Under the pieces are notes generated by a model that saw nothing but the letters and a program-made list of their open reading frames with translations, was not told the DNA's origin and made no database searches. Position numbers and translations under genes: made by a program. DNA of 64,000 nucleotides from assembly GCA_050302475.1 (NCBI GenBank), contig JBNLBF010000002.1:186001-250000 (forward strand), in the 5' to 3' direction. How positions within the stretch are numbered: the stretch's first letter is position 1; each line of letters starts with the position of its first letter. Origin of the DNA: NORP23 sp050302475. GTDB taxonomy: Bacteria; Pseudomonadota; Alphaproteobacteria; Rhodobacterales; Rhodobacteraceae. Shown here piece by piece: positions 42,907 to 52,213 of this stretch.

Positions 42907-43458
42907 ATGTCCTGGACCGACGAACGCGTAGCCATTCTGACCAAAATGTGGAGCGAGGGGCAATCCGCCTCGCAAATCGCCAAGGAATTGGGCGGTGTGA
43001 CCCGCAATGCGGTCATCGGCAAAGTGCATCGTCTGGGCCTGTCCAACCGGGCCACAACATCGACCAAGGCGACACCGAAGAAAGAGGCCGCAAAGCCACG
43101 CGCGAAAAAGGAAGCGGCGAAACCAGCGGCAAAACCTACAACCGATGCCCCGGCGACCCGCGACATCCCGCGCAAGCGCCCGATCATTACGGCCGGTCAA
43201 CCGCTGCCGCCGCAGCCGTCAGCCTCCGAAGTCAGTGCTGAGGCGCTGGCTAATGTGGCTAAGATCGAAAAGAAGGCAAAGAAACTGACCCTGATGCAAT
43301 TGACCGAGCGCACCTGCAAATGGCCGATCGGCGACCCTGCGACCGATGATTTCTGGTTCTGTGGGCATCCGGTTCAGGCAGGTAAGCCTTATTGCGAGAC
43401 CCACGTTTCGGTAGCCTTCCAACCTATGAGCAGCCGTCGCGACCGCCGCGCACGCTGA
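42907..43458 (+). CDS. gcrA: Cell-cycle regulator GcrA
   Basis: Transcription factor that binds sigma-70 RNA polymerase and activates promoters with methylated GANTC sites, controlling the alphaproteobacterial cell cycle. 183 residues. The N-terminal DNA-binding domain MSWTDERVAILTKMWSEGQS ... TRNAVIGKVHRLGL is diagnostic. A Lys/Ala/Pro-rich linker covers about 50-105, and the C-terminal sigma-interaction domain is LTERTCKWPIGDPATDDFWF with later CETHVSVAF. ATG follows GGAGAG. Confidence 0.96.
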   Translation: MSWTDERVAILTKMWSEGQSASQIAKELGGVTRNAVIGKVHRLGLSNRATTSTKATPKKEAAKPRAKKEAAKPAAKPTTDAPATRDIPRKRPIITAGQPLPPQPSASEVSAEALANVAKIEKKAKKLTLMQLTERTCKWPIGDPATDDFWFCGHPVQAGKPYCETHVSVAFQPMSSRRDRRAR

Positions 43459-43624
43459 TACCGATTTAAGAGTCTTCAGGGTGAATGGCGGCGCTCAGTT
43501 TTGTGCGCCCGCTGTCAGCTGGTGTCAGTCGTGAAAATCCCTCTGACTCTATTTTCGTTTATAGAGAGCGGACCAAGAATACCTGACATTTCATTGACTT
43601 AGGGACAAAATACCCGTGATCAAG

Positions 43625-44320
43625 TCAACCGGTATAGGTTTCGTCCAGCGCATATCCTGACGAGCGTACCGTCCGGATCGGGTCCTTCTCATTCTTTCGA
43701 TTGAGGGCCTTGCGCAGCCGCCCGACATGGACATCCACGGTCCGGGCCTCGACATAAATGTCATGCCCCCAGACCCGGTCCAGCAATTGTTCCCGGCTGA
43801 AAACCCGGCCCGGGCGCTGCAACAGGACATCCAGCATTCGAAATTCGGTTGGTCCAAGCACAATATCGCGGTCACCACGCTTCACCCGCATGGTTTCGCG
43901 ATCCAGCGAAATGTCAGCGAATGTCGCGACGTCGCTGGCTATCGACGGGTTCGTCCGGCGCAGCACAGCCTTCATTCGTGCGATCAGCTCGCTCATGGAA
44001 AAGGGTTTGGTAACGTAGTCGTCCGCACCTTTGTCGAACCCGCGCAAGCGATCCTCTTCCTCACCCCGTGCGGTCAGCATTACGATGGGGATAGCGTGCG
44101 TTTCATTGCGCGCTCGCAACTGGCGGCACAGCTCGATGCCAGAAACATTTGGCAACATCCAGTCGAGCAGGATGATATCCGGGTCAGTATCGACAGCGGA
44201 CAACAGCACGTCATCGCCGTCCTCGACAACCGTTACCTCGAACCCTTCGGCGGTCAGGTTGTAGTCCAGCAGGTGGCTGATGGCAGCTTCGTCTTCGACG
44301 ACTAGAACTTTTGCCGGCAT
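43625..44320 (-). CDS. phoB: Phosphate regulon response regulator PhoB
   Basis: OmpR-family regulator of phosphate-starvation genes. 231 residues: receiver with Asp53 (IILLDWMLPNVSG), Thr in MLTARGEE and Lys in YVTKPFSMSELIARM; winged-helix domain with LGPTEFRMLDVLLQRPGRVF and VGRLRKAL. It is last of the phoR-pstSCAB-phoU-phoB series. A weak CTCTAT / ATAGAG stem-loop (43547-43566) lies beyond its stop. Confidence 0.97.
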   Translation of the reverse strand: MPAKVLVVEDEAAISHLLDYNLTAEGFEVTVVEDGDDVLLSAVDTDPDIILLDWMLPNVSGIELCRQLRARNETHAIPIVMLTARGEEEDRLRGFDKGADDYVTKPFSMSELIARMKAVLRRTNPSIASDVATFADISLDRETMRVKRGDRDIVLGPTEFRMLDVLLQRPGRVFSREQLLDRVWGHDIYVEARTVDVHVGRLRKALNRKNEKDPIRTVRSSGYALDETYTG

Positions 44321-44331
44321 GTTCGTTTTCC

Positions 44332-45054
44332 CTAGTCTTCCGCGCCGATTGATGCGAACCCGAGGCTAATCGGCTCCCCTTTGGGGCGATCATCGCCAAG
44401 CGGTTCACCCTTCACCACATAGTAAATCGTTTCAGAAATATGCGTCGTGTGATCCCCGATCCGCTCGAGGTTCTTGGCCACAAACAACAGCTGGCTGCCC
44501 AGTCCGATCATCCGGCTGTCATCCATCATATAGGTGACAACTTCGCGGAAGATGGCCGTGTACATCTCGTCAAGTTCCACGTCGGAATTCCAGATCTCTA
44601 CAGCCAGATCAGCGTTGCGCTGCGCGTGCGCATCCAGAATTTGCGACAGCTGCTGGCGCGTCGCTTTGCCCATCTGAAGGATGGAATTGGAAATCTTGAT
44701 CGGCTTCGCATCCGCCAGATAAATCGAACGACGTGCGATATTCTTCGCCAGATCCCCGATCCGTTCCAGGGTCGAGGCAATTTTGATCGCCGACAGCAGA
44801 ATCCGCAAATCCTGCGCCATCGGCTGGCGGAGCGCGATGATCTGGGTGGACAGTTCCTCCAGACCGATTTCCATCGCATCCAGCTGCTTGTCCTTGGCGA
44901 TCACTTCCTGCGCCAGTTTCTTGTCGCGCTTCTTCAGCGATTTCAGCGCCCCGGCCAGAAGTTCTTCGACCACGCCGCCCATTTCGCTGATCTTCGCCTG
45001 CACGCTCAGCAAATCATCGTCAAACGCGCTTACGGTATGTCTTTTTTCGCTCAT
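44332..45054 (-). CDS. phoU: Phosphate-signalling protein PhoU
   Basis: Helical negative regulator that links the Pst transporter to PhoR, silencing the regulon when phosphate is plentiful. 240 residues with the two-repeat PhoU fold: VEELLAGALKSLKKRDKKLAQEV and the metal-binding ELSTQIIALRQPMAQDLR segment, later LLFVAKNLERIGDHTTHISE. Located between pstB and phoB. Confidence 0.96.
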   Translation of the reverse strand: MSEKRHTVSAFDDDLLSVQAKISEMGGVVEELLAGALKSLKKRDKKLAQEVIAKDKQLDAMEIGLEELSTQIIALRQPMAQDLRILLSAIKIASTLERIGDLAKNIARRSIYLADAKPIKISNSILQMGKATRQQLSQILDAHAQRNADLAVEIWNSDVELDEMYTAIFREVVTYMMDDSRMIGLGSQLLFVAKNLERIGDHTTHISETIYYVVKGEPLGDDRPKGEPISLGFASIGAED

Positions 45055-45072
45055 CTTTGCACCTCAATGGGA

Positions 45073-45876
45073 TCAGCCGAAGCGACCCGTGATGTAGTCC
45101 TGTGTCCGTTGGTCGTCAGGATTGGTAAATATTGTGTTTGTGTCATTATATTCGACCATGTCCCCCAGATGGAAAAACGCGGTTTTCTGGGACACACGCG
45201 CCGCCTGCTGCATGGAATGGGTAACAATCACCACGGAATAATCATGGCGCAGCTCGTCAATCAATTCTTCGATCTGTGCCGTGGCAATCGGGTCCAGCGC
45301 CGAAGCCGGTTCATCCATCAGCAACACCTCGGGCGCGGTGGCAATCGCGCGGGCGATGCACAGGCGCTGTTGCTGACCACCCGACAGGCCGGTGCCCGGC
45401 TGGTCGAGACGGTCCTTAACCTCGTTCCAGATAGCAGCGCGGCGCAAAGATTTCTCGACCACCTCATCCAGATCGGGGCGGTTCCCGACCAGACCATGAA
45501 TTTTCGGACCGTAGGCGACATTGTCATAGATCGATTTCGGGAACGGGTTTGGTTTCTGAAATACCATGCCCACACGCGCGCGCAGCTGCACCGGATCAAC
45601 CTTGGACGCATAGATATCCTCACCATCAAGCCGGATATCGCCAGTAACGCGGCACACGTCGATTGTGTCATTCATCCGGTTCAGGCAGCGCAGGAAGGTG
45701 GATTTCCCGCAACCTGACGGGCCGATAAAGGCCGTCACTGTCTTGTCGAGGATATCAACCGTCACATCCTTGATCGCGTGCGTATCGCCGTAGAAAACGT
45801 CGACATTTCTTGTCGCGATCTTCACGTCCTCGTCTACACCCGCTTCTGTCATTCGCATATTGGTCATGGAATCCAT
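45073..45876 (-). CDS. pstB: Phosphate ABC transporter ATP-binding protein PstB
   Basis: ATPase of the high-affinity phosphate importer. 267 residues. Walker A FIGPSGCGKSTFLRCLNRMN, signature LSGGQQQRLCIARA, Walker B LLMDEPASALDP, switch IVTHSMQQAARVS. A ~15-residue acidic N-terminal extension precedes the ABC domain. Follows pstA by 15 bases. Confidence 0.97.
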   Translation of the reverse strand: MDSMTNMRMTEAGVDEDVKIATRNVDVFYGDTHAIKDVTVDILDKTVTAFIGPSGCGKSTFLRCLNRMNDTIDVCRVTGDIRLDGEDIYASKVDPVQLRARVGMVFQKPNPFPKSIYDNVAYGPKIHGLVGNRPDLDEVVEKSLRRAAIWNEVKDRLDQPGTGLSGGQQQRLCIARAIATAPEVLLMDEPASALDPIATAQIEELIDELRHDYSVVIVTHSMQQAARVSQKTAFFHLGDMVEYNDTNTIFTNPDDQRTQDYITGRFG

Positions 45877-45891
45877 ACCCGCTCCTTACCG

Positions 45892-47676
45892 CTACCAGCG
45901 GCGTTCAAACCGTTTCCGTAAAAAGACCGCCAACCCGTTCATTAGCACAAGGAAGCCCAGCAACACCACAATGGTGGCGGCGGTCTTGGCCTCGAACGCC
46001 TGTTCTGGGAAATCCGACCAGCGGAAAATCTGTACCGGCAGGACCGAGGCGCTGTCGGTAATGCCACCCGGAATATCGACGATAAAGGCCACCATCCCGA
46101 TCATGATCAGCGGCGCGGTTTCGCCCAGCGCCTGCGCCATGCCGATGATCGTCCCGGTCAGAATACCGGGCATCGCCAGCGGCAACACATGATGGAAGGA
46201 GGTCTGCAGTTTCGAGGCCCCAAGTCCCAGCGCCGCATCGCGGATCGACGGTGGCACCGCCTTGATCGCGGCTCGCGACGCGATAATGATCGTCGGCAAT
46301 GTCATCAGCGCCAGCACAATACCACCAGCCAAGGGGGCCGAACGCGGCACCCCGAAAAAGCCGAGGAACACCGACAGACCCAGCAGACCGAACACAATCG
46401 ACGGTACCGCGGCGAGGTTGTTGATATTCACCTCGATAAAATCATTAAGCAGGTTCTTCTTGGCAAATTCTTCCAGATAGATCGCCGCCATCACGCCGAT
46501 TGGAAAGGCCAGCCCAATCGTCACAAGCATTGTCCAGAAGCTGCCGACGATTGCCCCCCAGATACCCGCCAGTTCAGGTTCACGACTGTCACCAGCGGTG
46601 AAGAAACGGGTGTTGAGAACACGTTCGATCCGGTCCTGTGCTTTCAACTGCTCAACCGCGATGATCTGCGCGTCGCTAACCTTGCGCCGCGATTCCGGTA
46701 CGTCATGTTCCAGAAGCTGCCAATCACTGACGGTTTGATTTTCAGCCTCGGCCAGAACCCCGAACACTTCGCCACTAGCAGTAGTGTCGGAGACCTCGGT
46801 CAGTTTTACCCAGACTCCGCCGATCACAACGAAGGCTGACAGGTTCTCGTCGTCCAGCTCCTCGGAACCGGTGGTCAGGGCGGCACGACGTTCAATGTCA
46901 TCGGCCAGCAGAGTCAGCCGGTCACGTTCCGCTTCGCGGCGAGCGGCCTCTTCCGTATTGCGCTGGCGTTCATCCTCGTCAGTGGCAACCTCAGCACGGC
47001 GTTCAAATTCCACGCGTCCGGCTTCCTGCAATGCTGCCTGCTCCCGGTTAAAGGCAGCATCTGCCAGCAGCGTTTCCCGTGCCAGCGTTAAGATACCGGC
47101 AAAGTCGGGGGCGCTGGATGTCAGCGTGATATCCTCGCCATCGGTGCTATAGGTCAGCGTGCCGTTCGCAGGCTGCGCAATCAAATCGCCGTAATATCCC
47201 TTCAGGTAAAGGTCCGTCACGTCAGATGCGAGGAAGGAATATTCGATCTCCTGCCCGACCAGCGCGGGATCCGCGACAACCATGTCACGCAGCTCGAATT
47301 GTGCTCCGCCAGAGATCAGCTCGTTCCGCAGCATCTTGCGGTTATCGCGCCCGCTAAAATAGTCAAAATGCCCCAAGATCGCGTCCTTGGTGACATCATC
47401 GAACTCGCCCCGGCGGATCACATCCGGGTCGCCAGTAGCATCCGGATCAACATCTGCTTGCGTGATTGTCACCGGCAGATGCACATAGGTTTCCGTCACT
47501 GCCAGCGAAGCCTTGGTAAACACCGACCAAAGCAGCGCGATCAGCGCCAGAACTGCCAGCAGGATCGCTAACATGCCATAAGCCTGCAGCCGCATCTGAG
47601 CGGCCTTGCGCTTGCGCAACCGTTTGGCTGAGGCTTCCGAGCCGTGCATTTTCGAGATTTCTGTCATCGATACCAT
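45892..47676 (-). CDS. pstA: Phosphate ABC transporter permease PstA, with long periplasmic insertion
   Basis: Inner-membrane permease of the phosphate importer. At 594 residues it is about twice the classical PstA. After TM1 (about 33-56) there is a long extracytoplasmic region (57-370) with a DUF3333-like part and a highly charged coiled-coil stretch at about 206-265 (ARREAERDRLTLLADDIERR). The normal PstA permease domain follows (FPIGVMAAIYLEEFAKK ... LGASKLQTSFHHVLPLAMPG carries the EAA loop). Alphaproteobacterial PstA proteins often have DUF3333; the coiled coil looks like an extra. Its role could be sensing or contact with PstS or the cell wall. Confidence 0.93.
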   Translation of the reverse strand: MVSMTEISKMHGSEASAKRLRKRKAAQMRLQAYGMLAILLAVLALIALLWSVFTKASLAVTETYVHLPVTITQADVDPDATGDPDVIRRGEFDDVTKDAILGHFDYFSGRDNRKMLRNELISGGAQFELRDMVVADPALVGQEIEYSFLASDVTDLYLKGYYGDLIAQPANGTLTYSTDGEDITLTSSAPDFAGILTLARETLLADAAFNREQAALQEAGRVEFERRAEVATDEDERQRNTEEAARREAERDRLTLLADDIERRAALTTGSEELDDENLSAFVVIGGVWVKLTEVSDTTASGEVFGVLAEAENQTVSDWQLLEHDVPESRRKVSDAQIIAVEQLKAQDRIERVLNTRFFTAGDSREPELAGIWGAIVGSFWTMLVTIGLAFPIGVMAAIYLEEFAKKNLLNDFIEVNINNLAAVPSIVFGLLGLSVFLGFFGVPRSAPLAGGIVLALMTLPTIIIASRAAIKAVPPSIRDAALGLGASKLQTSFHHVLPLAMPGILTGTIIGMAQALGETAPLIMIGMVAFIVDIPGGITDSASVLPVQIFRWSDFPEQAFEAKTAATIVVLLGFLVLMNGLAVFLRKRFERRW

Positions 47677-47688
47677 GTCACCGCCCCC

Positions 47689-49065
47689 CTAATCATACAT
47701 TTCGCGATATCTGCGCACGACGCTTAGCGCGACCATGTTCAGAACCAGTGTCACGCAGAACAGCGTAAAGCCCAGGGTGAATGCAGGACCTGCTGCGGTT
47801 GAGGCTTCGGTATCCCCCGTAATCAGCATGACGATCTGCACGGTAACAGTAGTGACAGCCTCCAGCGGGTTGGCGGTGAAATTCGCGCCTTGTCCGGCAG
47901 CCATCACCACGATCATTGTTTCCCCAACCGCGCGGGACACGCCCAGCAGCACTGCTGACACAATCCCCGGCAGCGCGGCAGGCAACACCACCTGACGGAT
48001 CGTTTCCGCCTTGGTCGCGCCCAGCCCATAGGACCCATCGCGCAACGATTGCGGCACCGCGTTAATGACGTCATCAGACAGCGAGGAAATGAACGGGATG
48101 ATCATGATCCCCATCACAACCCCCGCAGCCAGCGCACTTTCCGAGGCAACCGACAGGCCTATCGCTTCACCGGCACCGCGGATGAATGGGGCCACGGTAA
48201 TGGCAGCAAAGAACCCATAGACCACAGTCGGAATACCGGCGAGGATTTCCAGCGTCGGCTTTGCCCATGCCCGCGTGCGCGGGCCAGCAAAGTCCGACAG
48301 GTAAACGGCCGCGAACAGGCCAATCGGCACTGCCACCAGCATGGCGATAAAGGTTATCAGCAATGTCCCGGTGAACAGCGGCAGCGCGCCGACCTTGTCA
48401 CCGTCGATCACCCCGGCCTGCACGCCTGATAGGGGGCTCCAACGGGTGCCGAACAGGAATTTGTCTACCCGCCAGCCAATGGAACTGAAGAAGCTGAGCG
48501 TTTCGAAAATCAGCGATAGCACGATCCCGACAGTGGTCAGGATGGCGATCGTGGCGCTAACCCACAGGATCACTTGAATCATGCGCTCGGACCTGTTGCG
48601 CGCACGCCAGTCCGGCGAAATCTTGGAAATCGTCAGGAATCCGACCCCAAAAGCCGCCCCAAGGGATATCAAAACCGAGGCCCACAGGCGTACAGTGTTG
48701 CCAGCGGCAAATTTCTCGGCAATCAGTGAACGGACCTCACCTGTCCTCGACGCAAGCGATCCTTCTGCGGTTGCCTTGGCATCATTCAGTATAAGGTCAT
48801 GTTCAATTGCCGGGGCGTCTGGCAGGGCAGCGCGAATATCTGACAGCAAACTGGATTCCAGCCAAAACCGCCAGCCGACGGAAATGATGACCAGCGCCAG
48901 AATCCCGACAATCAGCACCCATAAAAACGAATAGAGCCCATGATAGGCTGGGCGGGAATGCAGCGATGCCAGCTTACCGTTGCTCACCTGAAGTGCACGG
49001 CCCCGCGCGAGGATGGAAAATCCGATCGCAAGGGCGAAGATCAACAAGGCAGTCAGAGTGAGCAT
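47689..49065 (-). CDS. pstC: Phosphate ABC transporter permease PstC
   Basis: Second permease of the importer. 458 residues, also long: an N-terminal region with two hydrophobic segments, a short periplasmic stretch (LPDAPAIEHDLILNDAKATAE) and a third TM precede the usual six-helix permease domain (PLFTGTLLITFIAMLVAVPI ... LGATKAETIRQVVLPAALPG with the EAA loop). It begins 60 bases after the pstS stop. Confidence 0.95.
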   Translation of the reverse strand: MLTLTALLIFALAIGFSILARGRALQVSNGKLASLHSRPAYHGLYSFLWVLIVGILALVIISVGWRFWLESSLLSDIRAALPDAPAIEHDLILNDAKATAEGSLASRTGEVRSLIAEKFAAGNTVRLWASVLISLGAAFGVGFLTISKISPDWRARNRSERMIQVILWVSATIAILTTVGIVLSLIFETLSFFSSIGWRVDKFLFGTRWSPLSGVQAGVIDGDKVGALPLFTGTLLITFIAMLVAVPIGLFAAVYLSDFAGPRTRAWAKPTLEILAGIPTVVYGFFAAITVAPFIRGAGEAIGLSVASESALAAGVVMGIMIIPFISSLSDDVINAVPQSLRDGSYGLGATKAETIRQVVLPAALPGIVSAVLLGVSRAVGETMIVVMAAGQGANFTANPLEAVTTVTVQIVMLITGDTEASTAAGPAFTLGFTLFCVTLVLNMVALSVVRRYREMYD

Positions 49066-49124
49066 AACTATATTCCGTAAATGAAACGGAGGGCTGAGTC
49101 AGCCCTCCGCATAGTCTGGTCAGA

Positions 49125-50105
49125 TCAATCCCACTCGGAACCGGTCATTACAGTCAGGTTGTTCACACGTGCCGCGTTCTCTTCGAACATATCTTCCGGC
49201 AGCGGGATCAGGCCCTTGTCGGACAGATAACCATCTTCGCCAGCTGCATCCTCTGACGAAAACTCAGCCGCATATTCTGCGATCCCCGGGATCACACCAA
49301 CATGCGCAACCTTGATGTAATAATACAGCGAGCGCGAAACCGGATAGTCGCCGTCAGCGATATTATCGAAGGTCGGCTCAACACCGTCCACTTCAGCACC
49401 TTTGATTGCGTCGGAGTTCTGGTCGAGGAACGAGAAACCAAATACGCCCAACGCATTCGGGTTTGCTTCGAGCTTGGATACGATCAGGTTGTCATTCTCA
49501 CCTGCATCAACCCATACGCCATCTTCACGGATGGAGACTTCTTCACAGTCGATACCTGCGCCTTCGCAGCCTTCTTCCATCACCAGCTCCTCGAACGCAT
49601 CGCGCGTACCGGATGACGGCGGCGGTCCCAGAACTTCGATTTTGATCGCGGGCAGCGAGGGATCAACCTCGTTCCACATGGTCGGCTTCGGACCGTTTTC
49701 GGCCAGTGCAATCACCAGCTGCTCGCGCGTCAGACTGAAGGACGGACCGGAGATGGCGTTGGCAACAACGATACCGTCATAGCCGACAACCGATTCCACG
49801 ATGTCAGTCACACCGTTTGCCTGGCAGGTTTCGAACTCGGATTTCTTCATGCGACGGGACGCGTTGGTGATATCCGGATGCTCTTCGCCAACACCGGCGC
49901 AGAACAATTTCAAACCGCCACCAGAACCAGTGGATTCAACAACCGGAGTCTGGAAATCAGTTGTGTTGCCGAACTGCTCGGCCACGGCGGTCGAGAAGGG
50001 AAACACGGTGGACGACCCGACGATGCGGATCTGATCACGCGCGGTCGCGACGCCCGCTACAAGCGATACGAGGGCGGTTGCCGTCAGAATTTGGGAAAGT
50101 TTCAC
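49125..50105 (-). CDS. pstS: Phosphate-binding protein PstS
   Basis: Periplasmic receptor delivering phosphate to PstCA. 326 residues from GTG 50105 (ACGGAG upstream), with signal peptide KLSQILTATALVSLVAGVATA. The mature protein starts RDQIRIVGSSTVFPFSTAVAEQFG, the phosphate-contact strand with Ser/Thr, and includes ESTGSGGGLKLFCAG and PPPSSGTRDAFEELV, further phosphate ligands. A Pho box lies upstream. Confidence 0.96.
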   Translation of the reverse strand: MKLSQILTATALVSLVAGVATARDQIRIVGSSTVFPFSTAVAEQFGNTTDFQTPVVESTGSGGGLKLFCAGVGEEHPDITNASRRMKKSEFETCQANGVTDIVESVVGYDGIVVANAISGPSFSLTREQLVIALAENGPKPTMWNEVDPSLPAIKIEVLGPPPSSGTRDAFEELVMEEGCEGAGIDCEEVSIREDGVWVDAGENDNLIVSKLEANPNALGVFGFSFLDQNSDAIKGAEVDGVEPTFDNIADGDYPVSRSLYYYIKVAHVGVIPGIAEYAAEFSSEDAAGEDGYLSDKGLIPLPEDMFEENAARVNNLTVMTGSEWD

Positions 50106-50191
50106 GGGTAAACTCCGTCTAGATTTCAAACTGTCCGATCGCCTTGTGCAACCGGATCGGCGGCACCTTAGGCGTGGTTGTTCGCACTTCT

Positions 50192-50218
50192 ATTGCAGTT
50201 TGATGACAGTTTGATGAC
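50192..50218 (-). promoter_or_regulatory. Pho box upstream of pstS
   Basis: Two exact 11-bp direct repeats AGTTTGATGAC (50197-50207 and 50208-50218) plus a partial third; on the gene strand the core is CTGTCAT-CAAA-CTGCAAT, matching the Pho-box layout of tandem 7-mers 4 bases apart. It lies about 90 bases upstream of the pstS start, between phoR and pstS, so pstS has a PhoB-controlled internal promoter. Confidence 0.8.
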
Positions 50219-50234
50219 GCTTTAAGCAACTGAT

Positions 50235-51485
50235 TTATAATCGCTTTCTGCTTTTTGCAGTGGCAGCCATACGGTAAAATGTGCTGCCTTTTCCCGGCGC
50301 CGACTCGATCTGCAAGGCCCCCTGGTGACGATTAATGATATGTTTTACGATAGCCAGCCCCAGCCCGGTGCCGCCTTTGTTTCGGCTTTGCGTTGTGCTC
50401 ACTCGATAGAAACGTTCGGTCAGGCGACTGAGATGCTCTTTGTCTATACCCGGACCTTGATCTCTTACCGAGATCCCAACCATTCCGGGATAGCGCGAGT
50501 TAGGCTCTGCCTCCAGAATTTCGATGGTGCTGCCACCTGCATATTTATTTGCGTTGTCGATCAGGTTGATAAAAACCTGATTGATCTGATCCCTGTCGCC
50601 AAGGATATTCACATCCCGGTCGGGCAGCTCGTTTTTCAGTCGCGCTTCTGCACCCAGCAGAGGCTGCATGGCGGACACGGTCTCGTTCAGAATTTCGTAA
50701 AGGTTACACGGGTTTTTGGGCGAGATATGTGCGTTGGCCTCAATTCGGCTCAATGACATCAGGTCATCGACCAGCCTTTGCATCCGGGTCGCCTGCTTTC
50801 CCATGATATCGAGAAACTTCTCCCGGGCCTCCGGATCGTTCTTTGCATGACCTTGCAGCGTTTCAATATAGCCCATGATCGATGCCAGCGGTGTTCGCAG
50901 TTCATGACTGGCATTTGCAATGAAATCCGAGCGCATTTTTTCCGCCTGACGATGGCGGGTGCGGTCCTCGACCTCAACAATTGCGTGCGCCAAGTCACCG
51001 AACTCGCTGCCCGCCGGAACCAGCCCGATGCGGGTTTCGAAATAACGATCACCGCCTTTTGTTGTCATAAACGACACGCTGCTGCTTTCCCCGTCTTCGA
51101 GGGCAGCATTTACCGCATCAACAAACGCAGGTGCCCGAAAAAGGTTGGCGAAATGGTCGCCCGTCTCCAAAGAGGGCAGGAGGTTGGTCGCCGCATTATT
51201 CGCATAAACCACCCGCCCCTTCGGAGAGATCACAATCAGTGACAACGGCATTTCTTCCAACAGTGCCCTCCCGAAACCGGGCGGCAGGGGTGTCGTTTCA
51301 TCAATGACCGGGTCAAGATGATCAACAGGATCACGCAACGCTTCTTGTATCAACGCAAAGACCAGCACCAGCAACAGCACCGAGGCAAAAACAATCCAGG
51401 CGGATTCATTCATGTAGGCGAGAATTGCGGCAACGAGCCCCGCAATCAGACCCAGATACAAAAATGATAAAATCCGGTCTTTCAC
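50235..51485 (-). CDS. phoR: Phosphate regulon sensor histidine kinase PhoR
   Basis: 416 residues. Two N-terminal membrane helices (about 6-24 and 28-47), a PAS domain (SLIVISPKGRVVYANNAATN), then the kinase core with His194 in NASHELRTPLASIMG, N-box INLIDNANKYAG and G-boxes VRDQGPGI and GGTGLGLAIVKHI. Partner of PhoB. GTG 51485 has GGGAGG directly upstream; a GTG at 51521 is the alternative. Gene order phoR-pstSCAB-phoU-phoB with all seven genes is intact. Confidence 0.95.
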   Translation of the reverse strand: MKDRILSFLYLGLIAGLVAAILAYMNESAWIVFASVLLLVLVFALIQEALRDPVDHLDPVIDETTPLPPGFGRALLEEMPLSLIVISPKGRVVYANNAATNLLPSLETGDHFANLFRAPAFVDAVNAALEDGESSSVSFMTTKGGDRYFETRIGLVPAGSEFGDLAHAIVEVEDRTRHRQAEKMRSDFIANASHELRTPLASIMGYIETLQGHAKNDPEAREKFLDIMGKQATRMQRLVDDLMSLSRIEANAHISPKNPCNLYEILNETVSAMQPLLGAEARLKNELPDRDVNILGDRDQINQVFINLIDNANKYAGGSTIEILEAEPNSRYPGMVGISVRDQGPGIDKEHLSRLTERFYRVSTTQSRNKGGTGLGLAIVKHIINRHQGALQIESAPGKGSTFYRMAATAKSRKRL

Positions 51486-51605
51486 TGTGCCTCCCAAAAT
51501 CTTTTCAGATTTACCCACCACGTTAGTGGAAAAACAAGCGCAAAGATTGCATTCATCAATATGACATATATGTATATAAGGTCTCTATAAGTCGGAGGAA
51601 TAACC

Positions 51606-52016
51606 GTGATCCGATATGATCTGAAATGCACAAATGGTCACGCGTTTGACTCGTGGTTCGGGTCCAGCGCGGATTACAACAAGCTGAAAGCTGCCGGAAT
51701 GGTGGCCTGTTCGGTATGTGGTGAAACAGATGTCGAGAAAGCCGTGATGGCCCCGCGCGTTTCCACAACTGACGATCATCCTCTCAGCGCGCCGACGACT
51801 GCGGCGGAGCACATGGTGCGGGAGCTGCGCAAAGAAATTGAAAAAAATGCGGATAATGTCGGCAAAGAATTCGCCAATGAGGCACGCAAAATCCATGCGG
51901 GCGACGCACCGGAACGGGCAATTTATGGGGAAGCAAAACCAGATGAGGCAGTTGCCTTGATCGAAGATGGTATCCCTGTGACACCTCTGCCATGGAGTTC
52001 ACGCAAAACCAACTAG
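51606..52016 (+). CDS. DUF1178 family protein
   Basis: A 136-residue protein with an N-terminal zinc-ribbon-like part: IRYDLKCTNGHAFDSWFGSS and later ACSVCGE give Cys8, Cys35 and Cys38. A long amphipathic helix covers about 62-100. DUF1178 is common and conserved in alphaproteobacteria; function unknown. GTG start with GGAGGA 6 bases upstream. Confidence 0.85.
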   Translation: MIRYDLKCTNGHAFDSWFGSSADYNKLKAAGMVACSVCGETDVEKAVMAPRVSTTDDHPLSAPTTAAEHMVRELRKEIEKNADNVGKEFANEARKIHAGDAPERAIYGEAKPDEAVALIEDGIPVTPLPWSSRKTN

Positions 52017-52213
52017 GGTTGAAATCACTGACAGGCTGATGCGTCGGCTGTGTCGATGCGTTCTGATTTGGAAATGTGTTAGAATTTTCAAACTGGTTCG
52101 GTCAAATCTGACGATTATCTGGAACAGCAAACCCCGCCTTATGCCACCTTGCCCCCTCCCGCGTCCCGCGCTAAGAGGTGCGCCAATGAATATTGGCAAG
52201 GGACATCCAACGT

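Noticed and set aside
44440..45717. A 425-codon plus-strand frame
   Set aside because: Antisense to phoU and pstB; composition is that of a shadow (Arg/Gln/His-rich).
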